Positions 52,895 to 61,347 of a stretch of DNA of 64,000 bases are shown here, one piece after another (within the stretch, counting starts at the first letter, position 1; the number at the start of each line of letters is the position of its first letter). A program made the position numbers and the translations under genes. A model generated the notes under the pieces. That model saw only the letters and a list, made by a program, of their open reading frames with translations. It was not told where the DNA came from and did no database searches. Origin of the DNA: Jeotgalibaca dankookensis (lineage in GTDB: Bacteria; Bacillota; Bacilli; Lactobacillales; Aerococcaceae); contig NZ_CP019728.1 in the NCBI RefSeq assembly GCF_002005405.1, positions 1,302,001-1,366,000 of the forward strand. Direction: 5' to 3'.

Positions 52895-53700
52895 ATATTT
52901 TTATCCATTAATTCTGTATTTTCAATATATAGCGTGTTTATCATATCTGATTTATTTAAGCTATCAATGATTTCGTTTACTTTATTTTTTAAATCAGTAT
53001 CACCTTTACGAATAGCTATTGCTGAATCATTTTGCGTTCCTATTTCTTCTATATCTGCAATAACTAAATCTTCATTTTGCTTCACATATTGCTCAGCAAC
53101 TGCCTTCACCATTAAAATAGCATCTACTTTTCCAGTTTTTAAAGAAACAATTGCCGTTCCCCACTGACCAACTGATTGTATGTCAGAATCAGGATAGTTT
53201 GTTTGGAGCCATTCTTCTTGAACCGTTGTTTTTTGAGTTGCCCAAGAAACAAAATCCATTGTTTTTAAATGATTAAATTGATTCATATCTTCTTCACGAA
53301 CTACTACGACATCCTCTTGTGAAATATAAATATCTGAAAAATCAACACTTTCTGCTCTTTTGGCTGTTGGTGTCATTCCTGATATAATTAAATCTGCTTT
53401 TCCTGTAGACAAAGCTGGAATCAACCCATCAAAGTCCAAATCAGAAATATGTAACTCAACTCCTAGTTCATCTGCAATTATCTGTGCAATATCAATGTCA
53501 AAACCAACAATTTTATCCTTACCACCCTCGACTAAATGCCACTCATAAGGTGCGTAGTCAGCGGATGTTGCTAAATTTAATACGCCCGCTTCTTGAATTT
53601 CTGTAATTTTACTGGTTTTTTCAGAGAATATTTTTTCATTTCCACACCCTATCAAAAATATCAAACTTATCAAAATTAAAACTTGTTTTACTATTTTCAT
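52888..53700 (-). CDS. Amino-acid ABC transporter substrate-binding lipoprotein (probably arginine/basic amino acid)
   Basis: Extracellular receptor of family SBP_bac_3, 270 residues. Lipobox FLIGC places the Cys at about 19. Binding-fold blocks are LNLATSADYAPYEWH, KIVGFDIDIAQIIADELGVEL, FDGLIPALSTGKADLIISGMTPTAKRAESVDFS and GQWGTAIVSLKTGKVDAILM. The acidic-pocket set is compatible with a basic amino acid, but that is inference, supported by the CGC specifier in the T-box ahead of the operon. It is last gene in the operon; GGAGG precedes the ATG. Its partner ATPase gene just upstream is interrupted. Confidence 0.9.
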   Translation of the reverse strand: MKIVKQVLILISLIFLIGCGNEKIFSEKTSKITEIQEAGVLNLATSADYAPYEWHLVEGGKDKIVGFDIDIAQIIADELGVELHISDLDFDGLIPALSTGKADLIISGMTPTAKRAESVDFSDIYISQEDVVVVREEDMNQFNHLKTMDFVSWATQKTTVQEEWLQTNYPDSDIQSVGQWGTAIVSLKTGKVDAILMVKAVAEQYVKQNEDLVIADIEEIGTQNDSAIAIRKGDTDLKNKVNEIIDSLNKSDMINTLYIENTELMDKNIN

Positions 53701-53722
53701 TCTATTTCCTCCTATTATTAAC

Positions 53723-54466
53723 TTATAAAATCTTAGATAAGAACTCTTGTGTTCGCTTATGTTGAGGAGAAGTAAATAGCTCTTCAGGTGTTCCTGTTTC
53801 GACTACCGTACCTTCATCCATAAAAATTATTCGGTCACCTACTTCACGTGCAAATCCCATTTCATGTGTTACGATAACCATCGTCATTCCATCATTTGCT
53901 AACTTTTTCATTACTTGTAAAACTTCATCAACCATTTATGGATCTAAAGCCGAGGTTGGTTCGTCAAATAGCAGTAGGCGTGGTTGCATAGCAAGGGCAC
54001 GTGCAATCGCTATTCGCTGCTTTTGTCCACCTGATAGAGATTTGGGATAGACGTTTGCTTTTTCTATTAAGCCCATACTCATTAATAAATCTTCCCCAAT
54101 TTTATTAGCTTGCGAAACTGTTCTTTTTTGTATTTCTATTGGTCCAATGGTGATATTCTCAAGTACGGATAGATGTGGGAATAGGTTAAACCCCTGAAAA
54201 ACCATTCCCATCTTCATACGAATAAGATCCATATTAACTTTAGGTTGATTAATCCGCTTTTTCTCAAATAGAACGTCACCAGATGTAGGATTTTCCAGTA
54301 AATTCAAACATCTTAGAAAAGTACTTTTACCTGAACCTGAAGGCCCAATTATAACCACCACTTCACCCTCTGTAATTTCTTCATTAATACCTTTTAAAAC
54401 TTCTTTATCACCAAATGATTTCTTCAAATTAATAGTCTTAATCACTTTCTTGTAACCTTCTTTCAT
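53723..54466 (-). pseudogene. Amino-acid ABC transporter ATPase, interrupted by one in-frame nonsense codon
   Basis: The gene encodes a complete GlnQ/ArtP-type ATPase except for one codon. Walker [11 protein letters not shown]-loop [14 protein letters not shown], signature [15 protein letters not shown] and Walker [14 protein letters not shown] are intact. The next codon is TAA (53938-53936), where the family has GAA/GAG (SALDPEM). The frame then resumes at once with ATG and continues with [25 protein letters not shown] and the end at 53723. A single G-to-T change explains it. The switch His lies in the second piece. Reinitiation at TAA-ATG or readthrough might give some product, but as written the ATPase is split. 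It overlaps the permease gene by about 29 bases. Confidence 0.85.
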
Positions 54467-55088
54467 AATATCCCAGTCCTCTAGTAAAGATACTAGTAAG
54501 TGCGAAATAAAAAACTGCTGCAATCATATAAGGCAAAAAAGGCATAAAAGTTGCACCGGCAACAACTTTAGCTTTAAACATCAAATCTTGCATGCCGATT
54601 ACTGAAATAATTGATGACTCCTTCATCAACGTTATAAATTCATTACCTAGTGCTGGTAAGATATTTTTTAGAGCTTGAGGATAAATAATTTTCCGCATTG
54701 CTAGGACTTTATTCATTCCGATTGAACGTGCTGCTTCCATTTGTCCTTTATCCACCCCGTTTATCCCAGCACGAATAATTTCTGCAATATAAGCAGCAGC
54801 GTTCAATGCAATTGTAATGGTCCCAGAAGTAAAATCTGGTAATTCAATATTTAAAGAAAACAGTCCGTAATAGATAATAAATAACTGCACAAGTAAAGGT
54901 GTTCCTCTTACTATTTGGATATACCCACTAGCCGGTTTACTCAACCATTTTCTTTCTGACATTTTCGCAAGTGCTAGTCCACTTCCTAAGACAACTCCAC
55001 CGAGAATTGCAAAAAAAGATAAAGCAATTGTATAAACAGCCCCTTGAAAATAAATGGGCAGATAGGTTTTTAAAAATTCAATTGACAT
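54438..55088 (-). CDS. Amino-acid ABC transporter permease (HisM/ArtQ/GlnP type)
   Basis: Membrane subunit with about five helices, 216 residues. Family features: [27 protein letters not shown], the [18 protein letters not shown] motif, and the coupling loop [46 protein letters not shown]. It is the first gene after T-box 1, with an AAGGAG about 13 bases before the ATG. It appears to form a homodimeric channel because only one permease gene is present. Confidence 0.92.
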   Translation of the reverse strand: MSIEFLKTYLPIYFQGAVYTIALSFFAILGGVVLGSGLALAKMSERKWLSKPASGYIQIVRGTPLLVQLFIIYYGLFSLNIELPDFTSGTITIALNAAAYIAEIIRAGINGVDKGQMEAARSIGMNKVLAMRKIIYPQALKNILPALGNEFITLMKESSIISVIGMQDLMFKAKVVAGATFMPFLPYMIAAVFYFALTSIFTRGLGYYERRLQESD

Positions 55089-55127
55089 AGTATAACCCTA
55101 ACTCCTTCATACCGATATTTTGAACAC

Positions 55128-55358
55128 AAAAAAACCGTCCCTTGTTTTACAAGAGACGGGCTAAATTTATATTATCCGCGGTACCACTCTAGTTGACATG
55201 CCTTGGCATATCCACCTCATTATAGTAACGCCTGATTCGCGGAAGAGGCTACTTTTTTCACCACTTCATCGATGAAGTGCGTTTCGACTAAAGTTTTCTG
55301 TCAGGCTCTCCCTCCCCTCACTCGCTTAAAGAAAAACATTCTGTTTACTCTCTTCATC
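55128..55358 (-). promoter_or_regulatory. T-box leader 1 (apparent Arg CGC specifier) of the amino-acid ABC transporter
   Basis: The canonical T-box core AGAGTGGTACCGCGG is at 55190-55176, followed by a terminator (CCGTCTCTTGT/ACAAGGGACGG and seven T, 55160-55128). Stem I closes with GATGAAG/CTTCATC. Its internal loop has AGAGTA on the 5' side and GAAACGCA on the 3' side, so the triplet before the conserved purine is CGC (55281-55279), an arginine codon. It lies directly after the COG2403-like gene. Uncharged tRNA-Arg would be expected to allow transporter expression. Confidence 0.92.
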
Positions 55359-55374
55359 ATTGATTATTTTCTAT

Positions 55375-56721
55375 TCAATTTTTACCAAGTTGGTATTTCT
55401 CTATAAAAGAGTCTAAGATTGTATCAAGATTTGGCCCTTCTAGCTCATTTAATTCATAATGCACACGCGTCGTGGGCTTATTTATTGTAATAATACGCGA
55501 CAAATCAATTGGCGTTCCAATAATAACCGTATCACAATCCGCATTATTAATTGTTGTTTCTAAATCCTTTAATTGTTCTTTACCATAGCCCATTGCCGGC
55601 AATATCTTTCCAACGTGTGGGTACTTTTCATATGTATCAATAATTTTCCCAACAGCATAAGGATGAGGATTTACAATGGAATTGGCACCAAGTCGTTCTG
55701 CTGCTACCGTTCCAGCACCAATTACCATACCTCCATGAGTGACTGTCGGCCCATCTTCAACGATTAAAACATTTTTATTTTTTATCAGCTCTGGATGGTC
55801 TACCGTAATCGTTGAATCTGCTTTTATAATTGTTGCGTTGGGATTCGTTGCCTGAATATTCCCTTCGACGATAGCAATTGACTCACTGCTCGCACTATCA
55901 ATTTTGTTAATAATGGTTACGTCAGCTTGACGCAAGGAAACTTCTCCTGGGTAATATTTTAATTCATGACCAGGACGATGCGGGTCCAAAACAGTAATCC
56001 CCAAATCGGCTTGATAAAAGGAGAAATCATTATTACCACCATCCCACAGAATAACGTCGCATCCATTAGGATCGTTTTCAGCAGCCATTAAAATATCTGC
56101 ATAATCGACACCTGCATAAATGACATTGCCACGACTAACATGTGGTTCATACTCTTCCATTTCTTCAATTGTACAAAGATGTTTCTCAAGGTCTTCAACC
56201 GTTTCAAAACGCTGAACACGTTGTGCATTTAAATCTCCATATGGCATCGGATGACGAACGGCAATCACTTTTATCCCTTTTGCCATCAAACTCTCAATTA
56301 CCTTACGCGATGTCTGGCTCTTACCAGCTCCGGTACGAACCGCTGTTACTGAAATCACTGGTTTTTTACTTTTTAGTTGGGTTTTCTTAGGTCCTAATAG
56401 CGTAAAATCGGCACCAGCTGCATTAACAATGGCACTAATTCCCATTACTTCTTCATAATGAATGTCACTATAAGCAAACACGCACTCTTCTACATCAAAT
56501 GATGCAATCAGATTGGCTAAATCTTCTTGTTTATAGATGGGAATACCGTTTGGATAAGCCTCTCCCGCTAGTTCAGTTGGATAACTACGTCCGTCGATGT
56601 CTGGGATTTGTGCTGCAGTAAACGCCACAACATTATAAGACTCATTGCCTCGATAATAGGTATTAAAATTGTGAAAATCGCGACCTGCCGCACCGATAAT
56701 GATTATATTTTTTTTTGTCAT
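55375..56721 (-). CDS. COG2403-type P-loop protein (annotated as GTPase or cyclic 2,3-diphosphoglycerate synthetase-like)
   Basis: A cytoplasmic protein of about 448 residues. An N-terminal Rossmann-like domain (KNIIIIGAAGRDFHNFNTYYRGN) is followed by a P-loop domain: SVTAVRTGAGKSQTSRKVIESL is the Walker A region, then VIAVRHPMPYGDL, ILWDGGNNDFSFYQADLGITVLDPHRPGHE and INKIDSAS, an NKxD-like base motif. The family is named after a methanogen enzyme, but bacterial members have no settled reaction. The start at 56721 has AAAGGGG; the ORF reaches 56760. It sits between two near-duplicate T-box leaders with a CGC specifier, so a role in arginine metabolism or sensing is inferred. Confidence 0.85.
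   Translation of the reverse strand: MTKKNIIIIGAAGRDFHNFNTYYRGNESYNVVAFTAAQIPDIDGRSYPTELAGEAYPNGIPIYKQEDLANLIASFDVEECVFAYSDIHYEEVMGISAIVNAAGADFTLLGPKKTQLKSKKPVISVTAVRTGAGKSQTSRKVIESLMAKGIKVIAVRHPMPYGDLNAQRVQRFETVEDLEKHLCTIEEMEEYEPHVSRGNVIYAGVDYADILMAAENDPNGCDVILWDGGNNDFSFYQADLGITVLDPHRPGHELKYYPGEVSLRQADVTIINKIDSASSESIAIVEGNIQATNPNATIIKADSTITVDHPELIKNKNVLIVEDGPTVTHGGMVIGAGTVAAERLGANSIVNPHPYAVGKIIDTYEKYPHVGKILPAMGYGKEQLKDLETTINNADCDTVIIGTPIDLSRIITINKPTTRVHYELNELEGPNLDTILDSFIEKYQLGKN
55400..55427 (-). promoter_or_regulatory. Possible internal promoter for T-box 1
   Basis: TTGATA (55427-55422) and TATAGA (55405-55400) with a 16-base spacer lie inside the 3' end of the COG2403-like gene. It is the only place for a separate promoter ahead of T-box 1; otherwise both T-boxes lie on one transcript. 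Confidence 0.4.
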
Positions 56722-56873
56722 TTTTATTTCCCCTTTAATGATTCCTATGATAGTTGTCAATAGATTAACTTTTTTATTTTCGGTAACAGCTTTGCCTGTC
56801 TTTTCTTACCCAATAAGGGACTCTTGTCTTATTTACCATTTCATCGATTCCCCTTTTCCTTATTTATAAACAC

Positions 56874-57113
56874 AAAAAAACCCATCCCTTGCATCTGCAA
56901 GAGACGGGTCTATATATCATATATCCGCGGTACCACTCTAGTTGACATGCGCTCGGGCATATCCACCTCATTGTAGTAACGCATGATCTGCGGAAGAAGC
57001 TACTCCTATTTCACCTCTTCATCGATAGAGTGCGGTTCAATCGGTTTTTACTAACAGGCTTCCACTACCACCCGTCTCACTGAAAATAAAAAATTCGATT
57101 TACTCTCTCTATC
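56874..57113 (-). promoter_or_regulatory. T-box leader 2 (apparent Arg CGC specifier) of the COG2403-like gene
   Basis: The core AGAGTGGTACCGCGG is at 56939-56925 and a terminator (CCCGTCTCTTGC/GCAAGGGATGGG plus seven T) at 56908-56874. Stem I closes with GATAGAG/CTCTATC, with AGAGTA on the 5' loop side and GAACCGCA on the 3' side. The triplet before the last purine is again CGC (57034-57032). The leader is close in sequence to T-box 1, so one is a duplicate of the other. Confidence 0.92.
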
Positions 57114-57149
57114 ATTGATTTTTTCATATGTAGTTTTGTCATTGCAAGT

Positions 57150-57178
57150 ATAATATTAGATTAAAATAAGATTGTCAA
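57150..57178 (-). promoter_or_regulatory. Strong sigma-A promoter for T-box 2
   Basis: TTGACA (57178-57173), 17 bases, TATTAT (57155-57150) on the minus strand, only about 5 bases after the pepF stop codon. There is no terminator after pepF, so readthrough into the leader is also possible. Confidence 0.85.
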
Positions 57179-57182
57179 GCAT

Positions 57183-58997
57183 TTATTTTAATTCATTTGT
57201 TAACTCAATCATCCGATCAACAGAACGATTTAAATAGGCAATGGTATCTTTTAGAGGTTTATCAGTCCGAATATCAACGCCAGCAACAGCTGCAGCATCC
57301 GCTGGAATATAGGTATCGCCCGTTTTTAAGAATTCTAGCCAGCGGTCAACAGCACGTTGCCCTTCCTCTTTTACTTTTAAGAAAGCTTGGGTTGCAATTG
57401 TTAATCCTGCAGAGTAAGTATAAGGATAGAGCCCCATATAATAATGTGGCTGACGCATCCAAGTTAGTTCTGCACCCGGATTAATTTCCACGGCATCTCC
57501 CCAGAATTCTTCTAGAATTGCACGTTTGATTTTGCTTAATTCTTGGGCGTCAAATCCTAATCCTGCATCGACACGCTTGTAAACTTCGCGTTGGTAGGCA
57601 GCTTCCAATAAATGAGTTACAAAATTATGGAAGTAAGTATCCGACATCATTTTTGTTAAAGCAAACCGTTCCATTCGCGGGTCATCGGTTTGACTGGTTA
57701 GAGAGTCTGTCAACAATAACTCATTAAATGTGGAAGGGCCTTCTATCAAATAAAGAGACGGATTATCCCCTACAACAGCGTTGTGTTCAGATGCTAAAAT
57801 TCCCTGACCAGCATGACCGAATTCATGGATGAGTGTGTAGACATTGCTCAAATGATTCGTCCATGACATTAAAATATAGGGATGTGCAGCGTTTCCGGAA
57901 ACAGTTGAACAAAAACCTCCCGTAGATTTACCAATATTTTGGGCAAAATCGACCCAACGTTCTGGGTAAGCTTTCATAATCATATCGGTATATTCCTGGC
58001 CTAAAACAGAAATGGCTTCTTCTACAAGTTGCTTCGAATCTTCAACGGTAACTTTAGGAGAGTACTCTGGATCTAAATCAATCTTCAAATCCGCATAGGT
58101 TACTTTATCTAATCCTTGAACGTCTTTTAAATGGGTAATATATTTTTGCATAACCGGCGCTAAATCTGACATAATCACATCAATTTGACGATTATACAGT
58201 TCTTGATCGACTTCCTGGTCATACAAGAGATAGTCAAAAACAGAATCAAAGCCGCGCATAGTTGCTAGCGTCTTTTCAGTTTGGACCTGTGTATAATAAG
58301 CTTGTGCAATAACGTTTTCGTATTTTTTCAAAACTTTAGAAAAAGCATCAAAGGCAGCTCTTCTCACTTTTGTATCCGTGTGATACATATAGTGATCTTC
58401 ATACAGAACAAAACTTAAAGGATACACTTCGTCATCGACGGTGAAACTTCCAAAATCCATATCGGCTAATTTAGCTTGTTCATAAATACCGACTGGTGCA
58501 TTAAACGTTGGTGCGAGCAATGCCAATGCCTGTTCAAGTTCTGGTGTTAATTGAATTTCTTTGTCTGCTTTCATATGACGGACAAATGACGTGTAGCGAG
58601 GTTCTTTTTCAGCAACTGCATCCAAAATGTCAGTATTCACTTGTGTTAGTTGCGAATTATAGAAAGAAAGACGTGCATACGTATCTGCCATCATTTGATC
58701 AAGTTGACGTGACATTTGTGTATAAGTAGCATTTGTCAAATCTGTTGTTGCTGGTAAGGATCCATAATGGTATAAGCGCGACATTTGAACTTGAATCGCT
58801 TCATAATCCGCAATAGATTTGAGAATCATTTCTTTATCAGCTAACTGATCTTTATAGTTTGTTTCAAAACGTTTAACCGCTTCTTGTAATTCTTCTTGCG
58901 CTCTTTGGTAATCTTCTTTTGATGCAAAAATACTTTCTAGGTCCCAAGTAAGTTGTGTAGGGACCTCTGAACGTTTCATTAAGTTTTGTTTCTCCAT
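57183..58997 (-). CDS. pepF: Oligoendopeptidase F
   Basis: A zinc metallopeptidase of the M3B family, cytoplasmic, cutting peptides of about 7-17 residues. The catalytic motif HEFGHAGQG (HExxH variant) is near residue 388 and the third zinc ligand Glu lies in IEGPSTFNELLL (about 415). A long helical N-terminal region begins with LTWDLESIFAS, typical of PepF. Length 604 is normal. It follows the pyridoxal-kinase-like gene by about 60 bases on the same strand, and AAAGGAG lies 11 bases before the ATG. Confidence 0.95.
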   Translation of the reverse strand: MEKQNLMKRSEVPTQLTWDLESIFASKEDYQRAQEELQEAVKRFETNYKDQLADKEMILKSIADYEAIQVQMSRLYHYGSLPATTDLTNATYTQMSRQLDQMMADTYARLSFYNSQLTQVNTDILDAVAEKEPRYTSFVRHMKADKEIQLTPELEQALALLAPTFNAPVGIYEQAKLADMDFGSFTVDDEVYPLSFVLYEDHYMYHTDTKVRRAAFDAFSKVLKKYENVIAQAYYTQVQTEKTLATMRGFDSVFDYLLYDQEVDQELYNRQIDVIMSDLAPVMQKYITHLKDVQGLDKVTYADLKIDLDPEYSPKVTVEDSKQLVEEAISVLGQEYTDMIMKAYPERWVDFAQNIGKSTGGFCSTVSGNAAHPYILMSWTNHLSNVYTLIHEFGHAGQGILASEHNAVVGDNPSLYLIEGPSTFNELLLTDSLTSQTDDPRMERFALTKMMSDTYFHNFVTHLLEAAYQREVYKRVDAGLGFDAQELSKIKRAILEEFWGDAVEINPGAELTWMRQPHYYMGLYPYTYSAGLTIATQAFLKVKEEGQRAVDRWLEFLKTGDTYIPADAAAVAGVDIRTDKPLKDTIAYLNRSVDRMIELTNELK

Positions 58998-59056
58998 AGG
59001 CTAATTATCTCCTTTAAACATTTAATAGTATTTTAACATAATTAAAATAAAAGTTG

Positions 59057-59911
59057 CTAATCATCTGGATTTAAAAATTGCATTAAAAAAGGTAAATCGG
59101 TTTCAAATTGAACCCCATATTTCGTATCAATTTGGCTATCAATCGTTCGTGAAATGACCCGATTAACATATGTGACTGCAATTTTAGTCGCTTCTTGAAG
59201 GGTTTTTCTTTGGAAGAGCATACCAGCGACCACACTCGAAAATAAATCGCCTGTTCCGTCAAAGTGACCGGGATGCCAAGCGTCTAAACTGAGCGAATAA
59301 TCTCTTTCTGGGAGACTATAACTTGCTGCGCCTAAGTTAACTGCGTCTAAACGAACACCTGTTAGAACCACGGCATTTTTGTTTAGCTGGACCAGTTCTG
59401 CTAATAATTGGCGGACATAAGTTTCACTAAAGGGTCCTGGTTGATAAGGGCGATTTAATAATAAACTGGCCTCCGTTGCATTTGGAATAATGACGGTTAC
59501 TTCCTGGCAAAGTTGACGCATACTTAAAACATATTGACTATCAAAGCCTGGATATAAAAAACCGTGATCTCCCATAACAGGGTCTAACACAACGGTTCCA
59601 TTAGGTTTGACAAAATCACGAATAATGCTTCTAACAATTTCAATCTGTTCCAGTGACCCTAAATATCCAATCAATAAGCCATCAAATTTTAGATTCAATG
59701 ACTGCCAATGGTTTAATATTTTTTTTATTTCACTTGTTAAATCAAGATAAGTATAATCTAAAAAACCCACACCCGTATGTGTACTGAGCAAGGCTGTTGG
59801 CAAGATATTTACTGCATTATTCAAGCAACTTAAAACAGGTACAGCAACATTTGCTGAAATTCGGCAGCTGGCAGAAATATCTTGAATAACTAAAATACGT
59901 GGCTGTTGCAT
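59057..59911 (-). CDS. Pyridoxal/pyridoxamine kinase-like protein (PdxK/PdxY family)
   Basis: Phosphorylates vitamin B6 vitamers; ribokinase fold, 284 residues. The N-terminus RILVIQDISASCRISANVAVPVLSC matches the PdxY start. DPVMGDHGFLYPG provides the nucleotide-site motif, IPNATEASLLL follows, and GHFDGTGDLFSS carries the catalytic Asp in a GTGD loop. It is divergent from an ECF S-component gene, a pairing that suggests B6 uptake plus trapping by phosphorylation. AGGAGG lies about 10 bases before the ATG. Confidence 0.88.
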   Translation of the reverse strand: MQQPRILVIQDISASCRISANVAVPVLSCLNNAVNILPTALLSTHTGVGFLDYTYLDLTSEIKKILNHWQSLNLKFDGLLIGYLGSLEQIEIVRSIIRDFVKPNGTVVLDPVMGDHGFLYPGFDSQYVLSMRQLCQEVTVIIPNATEASLLLNRPYQPGPFSETYVRQLLAELVQLNKNAVVLTGVRLDAVNLGAASYSLPERDYSLSLDAWHPGHFDGTGDLFSSVVAGMLFQRKTLQEATKIAVTYVNRVISRTIDSQIDTKYGVQFETDLPFLMQFLNPDD

Positions 59912-60063
59912 CCTTCTTCTGCCTCCTCTTTCTTATTTTCCTTACTTATTGTACCAAAAGTTATGGTTTTATGCCGTTTTGATTCTAAATATTATTTTGC
60001 GTATATTTTTATATCCCTAAGAAGAAATACTTACGGTATAATAAACAACTAGGAGGAATGTGT

Positions 60064-60555
60064 ATGAAAAAAAACCCCACTACGCAAATGGTTCGCTTTG
60101 CTATGTTTGCTTCACTAACAGCCGTTATGACTTTATTATTTCGTATTCCTATCCCAAATGGGCAAGGGTATTTGAATATTGGAGATGCAGTCCTTTTATT
60201 AGCAGCACTCCTCATGGGACCCGCTGCTGGTTTTTGGGTTGGTGCGATTGGTTCTACTTTAGCTGATATGATTGCAGGTTATGCCATGTATATGCCCTTT
60301 ACCTTTGTTGTAAAAGGAGTTGAAGGATTATTAGCAGGTGCCCTTTACAAGCGTACCCATACGTTGAGTTTATCCGTTTTCTTACCTGCTTTATGGATGG
60401 CAGGTGGCTATTTTCTAACCGATTGGTTTCTATATGGATTAGCTGCCGCTCTTGCGGCAATTTTGATGAATCTACTTCAGGGAATATTGGGTGCTGTTTT
60501 GGCTGTAGTTCTTTTTAAAATTTTAAATCCTATTTTCTCAAAAAGAACACCTTAA
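60064..60555 (+). CDS. ECF transporter S component (probably vitamin B6-related)
   Basis: A membrane substrate-binding subunit of about 163 residues and five or six helices, of the PF07155/HmpT-PdxU-like type: MVRFAMFASLTAVMTLLFRIPIPNGQGYLNIGDAVLLLAALLMGP is the family signature. It would pair with a shared EcfA1A2T module encoded elsewhere. The first ATG (60058) is flush against AGGAGGA; the second (60064) is better spaced. The neighbouring divergent kinase gene points to pyridoxal or pyridoxine, though hydroxymethylpyrimidine is an alternative ligand for this branch. Confidence 0.85.
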   Translation: MKKNPTTQMVRFAMFASLTAVMTLLFRIPIPNGQGYLNIGDAVLLLAALLMGPAAGFWVGAIGSTLADMIAGYAMYMPFTFVVKGVEGLLAGALYKRTHTLSLSVFLPALWMAGGYFLTDWFLYGLAAALAAILMNLLQGILGAVLAVVLFKILNPIFSKRTP

Positions 60556-60580
60556 TCTCATCTGTTTATTAAAATTTTCA

Positions 60581-60609
60581 TTTACATCTTAGAAAACATC
60601 CGTTATATT
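60581..60609 (+). promoter_or_regulatory. Promoter of nanE-PTS operon
   Basis: TTTACA (60581-60586), 17 bases, TATATT (60604-60609), 38 bases before the nanE start codon. Confidence 0.75.
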
Positions 60610-60646
60610 AACGTCATAGATTGAAATAGATAAGGAGGTGTAAATA

Positions 60647-61336
60647 ATGAACAAACAATCTTTTTTAGACCAAGTGAAAGATGGTATCATTGTTTCTTGT
60701 CAAGCTTTACCCGGTGAACCTTTATACACAGAAGAAGGTGGTATCATGCCACTCATGGCACTAGCTGCTCAACAAGCGGGTGCTGTTGGTATTCGTGCCA
60801 ACTCCGTTCGAGATATTTTACAAATCAAAGAAAAAGTGGCACTGCCAATGATTGGAATTATTAAACGCGATTATCCACCTCAAGAACCCTTTATTACAGC
60901 TACCATGAAAGAGGTAGATGAGTTGGTGGAAACAGGAGTTGAAGTTATTGCATTAGATTGTACCTTGCGTGAACGTTATGATGGTAAATCGGTGCAATCT
61001 TTTATTCAAGAAATTAAAACAAAATACCCACAGCAATTATTTATGGCTGATATTGCCACTTTTGAAGAAGGGTTAAATGCTTATAAATCTGGAATCGATT
61101 TTGTTGGTACAACCTTAAGTGGTTATACAAAAGAAAGTGTCCAACAAGATGGTCCTGATATTCCCCTTATGAAAAAACTCGTTGCTGCTGGTATTCCCGT
61201 TATTGCAGAAGGAAAAATCCATACGCCTGCCCAAGCCAAAGAAATCCATGCGCTTGGTGTCGCTGCAATTGTTGTCGGTGGAGCTATTACACGTCCTTTA
61301 GAAATTGCGAAACGCTTTATTGATCAGATTAATTAG
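60647..61336 (+). CDS. nanE: N-acetylmannosamine-6-phosphate 2-epimerase
   Basis: Converts ManNAc-6-P to GlcNAc-6-P, joining sialic acid or ManNAc breakdown to amino-sugar metabolism. A TIM-barrel protein of 229 residues with [49 protein letters not shown] (catalytic region), and [32 protein letters not shown], all typical. AAGGAGGTG precedes the ATG. The PTS gene starts 11 bases after it, so the two work together on an imported amino sugar. No nanA or nanK is visible in the window. Confidence 0.95.
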   Translation: MNKQSFLDQVKDGIIVSCQALPGEPLYTEEGGIMPLMALAAQQAGAVGIRANSVRDILQIKEKVALPMIGIIKRDYPPQEPFITATMKEVDELVETGVEVIALDCTLRERYDGKSVQSFIQEIKTKYPQQLFMADIATFEEGLNAYKSGIDFVGTTLSGYTKESVQQDGPDIPLMKKLVAAGIPVIAEGKIHTPAQAKEIHALGVAAIVVGGAITRPLEIAKRFIDQIN

Positions 61337-61347
61337 GAGGTTAGAAT

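Noticed and set aside
53723..53935. An independent 70-residue gene downstream of the ATPase
   Set aside because: It is in the same frame as the ATPase and encodes its missing C-terminal end (switch His in THEMGF); only one nonsense codon separates the parts.
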